Shown here: positions 61,959-64,000 of the stretch, in pieces
Layout of the letters: every line of letters starts with the position of its first letter
Position numbering within the stretch: position 1 is the first letter of the stretch
Assembly (NCBI GenBank): GCA_963402885.1
Contig: OY727099.1
Location: 3,956,001-4,020,000 of the forward strand
Length of the DNA: 64,000 bases
Reading direction: 5' to 3'
Source of the DNA: Antedon bifida
Lineage: Eukaryota > Echinodermata > Crinoidea > Comatulida > Antedonidae
Translations under genes and position numbers: made by a program
The notes under the pieces: model-generated
Seen by the model: the letters and a program-made list of their open reading frames with translations, nothing else
Database searches by the model: none
What the model was told of the DNA's origin: nothing

Positions 61959-62247
61959 GTAAGTTAAAGGTTTTGTTTTCAATTTCCGTAAATGGTAAAG
62001 AAACCTATAAGCTGCAATACTACATAACAAACTTAGTGAAAAAACTGAAATTTAAAGCAAAAAATATTCAAATTGTCTGGTAGGTTTTTGGTTAAATTTA
62101 ACCATTTATTTTGTCTCTTTATAAGTGAAATAATTATTTTAGTTCATTTTTTCCCCAACAAAAGTAAATGACATTATTAAAACTGCAAAATGGCCTATTC
62201 TGAGTCTGATTTTAAATCTTTGTTTTTTATGTTTTTGTGAGACATCA

Positions 62248-63121
62248 TTAACCCCTTCTCTGCGTATACCCGGTACTACCGGGTATAAACAAACGTCGTT
62301 GAAATACGTATACCCGGTAATACCGGGTATGGGCAAAACAATTATTTAATCGTATTTGCCTATAATATATAGCACCCTCTATATTCTTTCGATGAACTTG
62401 AATATTTTTGCAAGTCATTAAAAAAATTTTCCAGCAAAAAAAACGGCCCTCTATAGTTGTATTATCGTCTTGAAAATAATGCGCCCTCTATAGTTAATTA
62501 ATTAATTAATTATATATAGTATAGTATATATAATAGTATTTCTATCTTGGAAAGTTGTTTTGAGTAGCGTAATGGCGGCAATTTTGAAAGTAACAAAAAT
62601 TTACCAGCCCCAATAGGGCAACATCGTGTTTATCACAAAACCCAAAAAAAAAATTCTGAAACAATAGTTAGATTTTGTACTATAGTGAATTTTTGGAAAC
62701 TGTCATTATTTTCACGATTTTGCCCCAAAACTTTGATTTGTGCATAATTTTTATAAAACAATCAAAATAATTCAATTTTTTTTTATATTTTTATTTGTTA
62801 TACGTATCTTCATCAATATCCAGTTGGAAAAACGTATTCCATAAGAATTCTTATAAAAAATATAGTTTTTATCATTGATTCGATAAAAAACAAGAAATCC
62901 AAAATACCTGTAATGACGTCACATGACGTCATCAATATGCAAATTACTTTTTTTTTTTATACCTAACTGTAGACTAACCCTTTGCCCATCACACACCACA
63001 AAAATAATTACACAATTATCTCAATTAGTATTTTTTTGCAATTTATTAAAATATCATATGTTTTTCTTAAATATATATTACGCACAGAGGTAGGAATAAT
63101 GCTCCGCAGTGAAAGGGTTAA
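62248..63121. mobile_element. piggyBac-like non-autonomous element
   Basis: The left end TTAACCCCTTCTCTGCG and the complement of the right end (TTAACCCTTTCACTGCG) are imperfect terminal repeats directly bounded by TTAA, the piggyBac target site. Internally there are two hairpins of the type TACCCGGTACTACCGGGTA (62266-62334), three GCCCTCTATA-type motifs and no transposase frame. Confidence 0.65.
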
Positions 63122-64000
63122 TATAAGTTGTGAGCCGATTTATTTTGGTACAACTCGCAAGCAAAACCAGCATTAGGAGAACACTACCACTTATTTTACA
63201 TAATATACAAAATTCTTCTGTTCCATCAATAATTGATTTTGTTATTGATAGAGATTGTCTGCTTGGTATATGTCTATAGACAGAAGATAGCACTTACCCA
63301 TGTTGTAATAAGAGCTATGATTAAAAACTGTATATTCCAATTGTTAAACTTAATTGCGTGTTAAGCCAGATAGTATTCTACGATAGTGTATGATTGTTGC
63401 ACTTGTTTCCTCAACCCTACTTCACATATCATATTTACATTGAAGATAACTCATATAAATGATTGTAATATTATTATTAACACTTGACAGTGTCAGTGTG
63501 TAGATATGATTTATCAAGATAATATTGAACCCAAGTTGTTATAGTTGAACAAATGGACACAGATTATTACCACAAAATTCAATTACTCAAGATAAACATC
63601 TTTACATTTCATAATACAGCAACTATTGTCTCGTCTGCCATAATTTTTTTTGCACACCATCCAATAAATACATACTCACAAATTAGGAATCCTATGTTAT
63701 AGTAAGTCATTTTGCGCTGGGTGTCAGAAAAATCATGTCAGTCTTCACAGGATTCGAACCAATGAGCACTGACAATATGTCATTGAAGTATTTTATAACA
63801 TTTAGTTCTATATTAAGGACTGATTCCATTAACCTGATTGTTGGTTCCTATCTAAAATAAAATAGGGAGCTAATTGAGATACGATGTATGTATGCATAAC
63901 TTGTGTAGGTAGATAGATATATTTCCACGTGCAGATTGGAGAGTTGAGTGTACATTGTGCACAAAACAATTACTGTTGTGTAACGTTGAAATAAAAAATT
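63122..64000. other. Right-edge region, no gene seen
   Basis: It should be intron of KIF3B before the last coding exon(s). I looked for an exon continuing the phase left at 61958 and found none convincing. A tRNA-like B-box remnant lies on the minus strand at about 63750-63763 (GGTTCGAATCCTGT). Confidence 0.4.

Noticed and set aside
61959-64000. Last KIF3B exon
   Set aside because: No segment with an acceptor continues the phase and resembles the Ser/Lys-rich tail; it probably lies beyond the window.

Overview
The window is AT-rich, intron-rich animal nuclear DNA. It carries no rRNA, no convincing functional tRNA and no CRISPR. Every gene was assembled by hand from splice sites and reading phase. 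Presence of a KIF3B-type kinesin, a TBC1D2-type gene and LGR-style one-repeat-per-exon LRR coding, plus many TAGGCCTA palindromes and short inverted-repeat elements, suggests an invertebrate deuterostome, most likely an echinoderm. That placement is inference.

Layout. (1) 210-8744, minus: the N-terminal part of a TBC1D2/TBC1D2B-like Rab-GAP (leader, PH domain, start of the coiled coil); the TBC domain lies off the left edge. (2) 8745-10587: a divergent intergenic gap. (3) 10588-28069, plus: a secreted leucine-rich-repeat gene, the most interesting object here. A signal-peptide exon and an LRRNT exon are followed by a tandem array of 12 intact exons, each coding one 24-residue LRR (one is 23), plus three broken exons. 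Two diverged LRR exons and a cysteine-rich C-terminal exon follow. Every array exon starts and ends in the same phase, so any subset keeps the frame. The introns of duplicated units are almost identical, while the exons differ mainly at the codons predicted to lie on the concave binding face. (4) 30958-46081, minus: three small unrecognised coiled-coil/disordered-protein genes in the same orientation, possibly distant paralogues. (5) 48840 to about 61958 and beyond, plus: a kinesin-II motor gene (KIF3B/KRP95 type), 17 coding exons, with only the extreme C-terminus missing.

Between and inside the genes lie many mobile-element remnants: at least nine copies of one approximately 165-bp MITE family, a second MITE family, a piggyBac-like TTAA-flanked element, tRNA-derived SINEs (one carrying a nested insertion), several LINE 3' ends, and simple repeats.

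The genes do not form an obvious pathway. The TBC1D2-like protein would act on Rab-controlled membrane traffic and KIF3B in intraflagellar and organelle transport. The LRR gene would make a secreted recognition protein or LGR-type ectodomain whose repeat array is expanding and diversifying locally. That array is the best candidate for a previously undescribed system.
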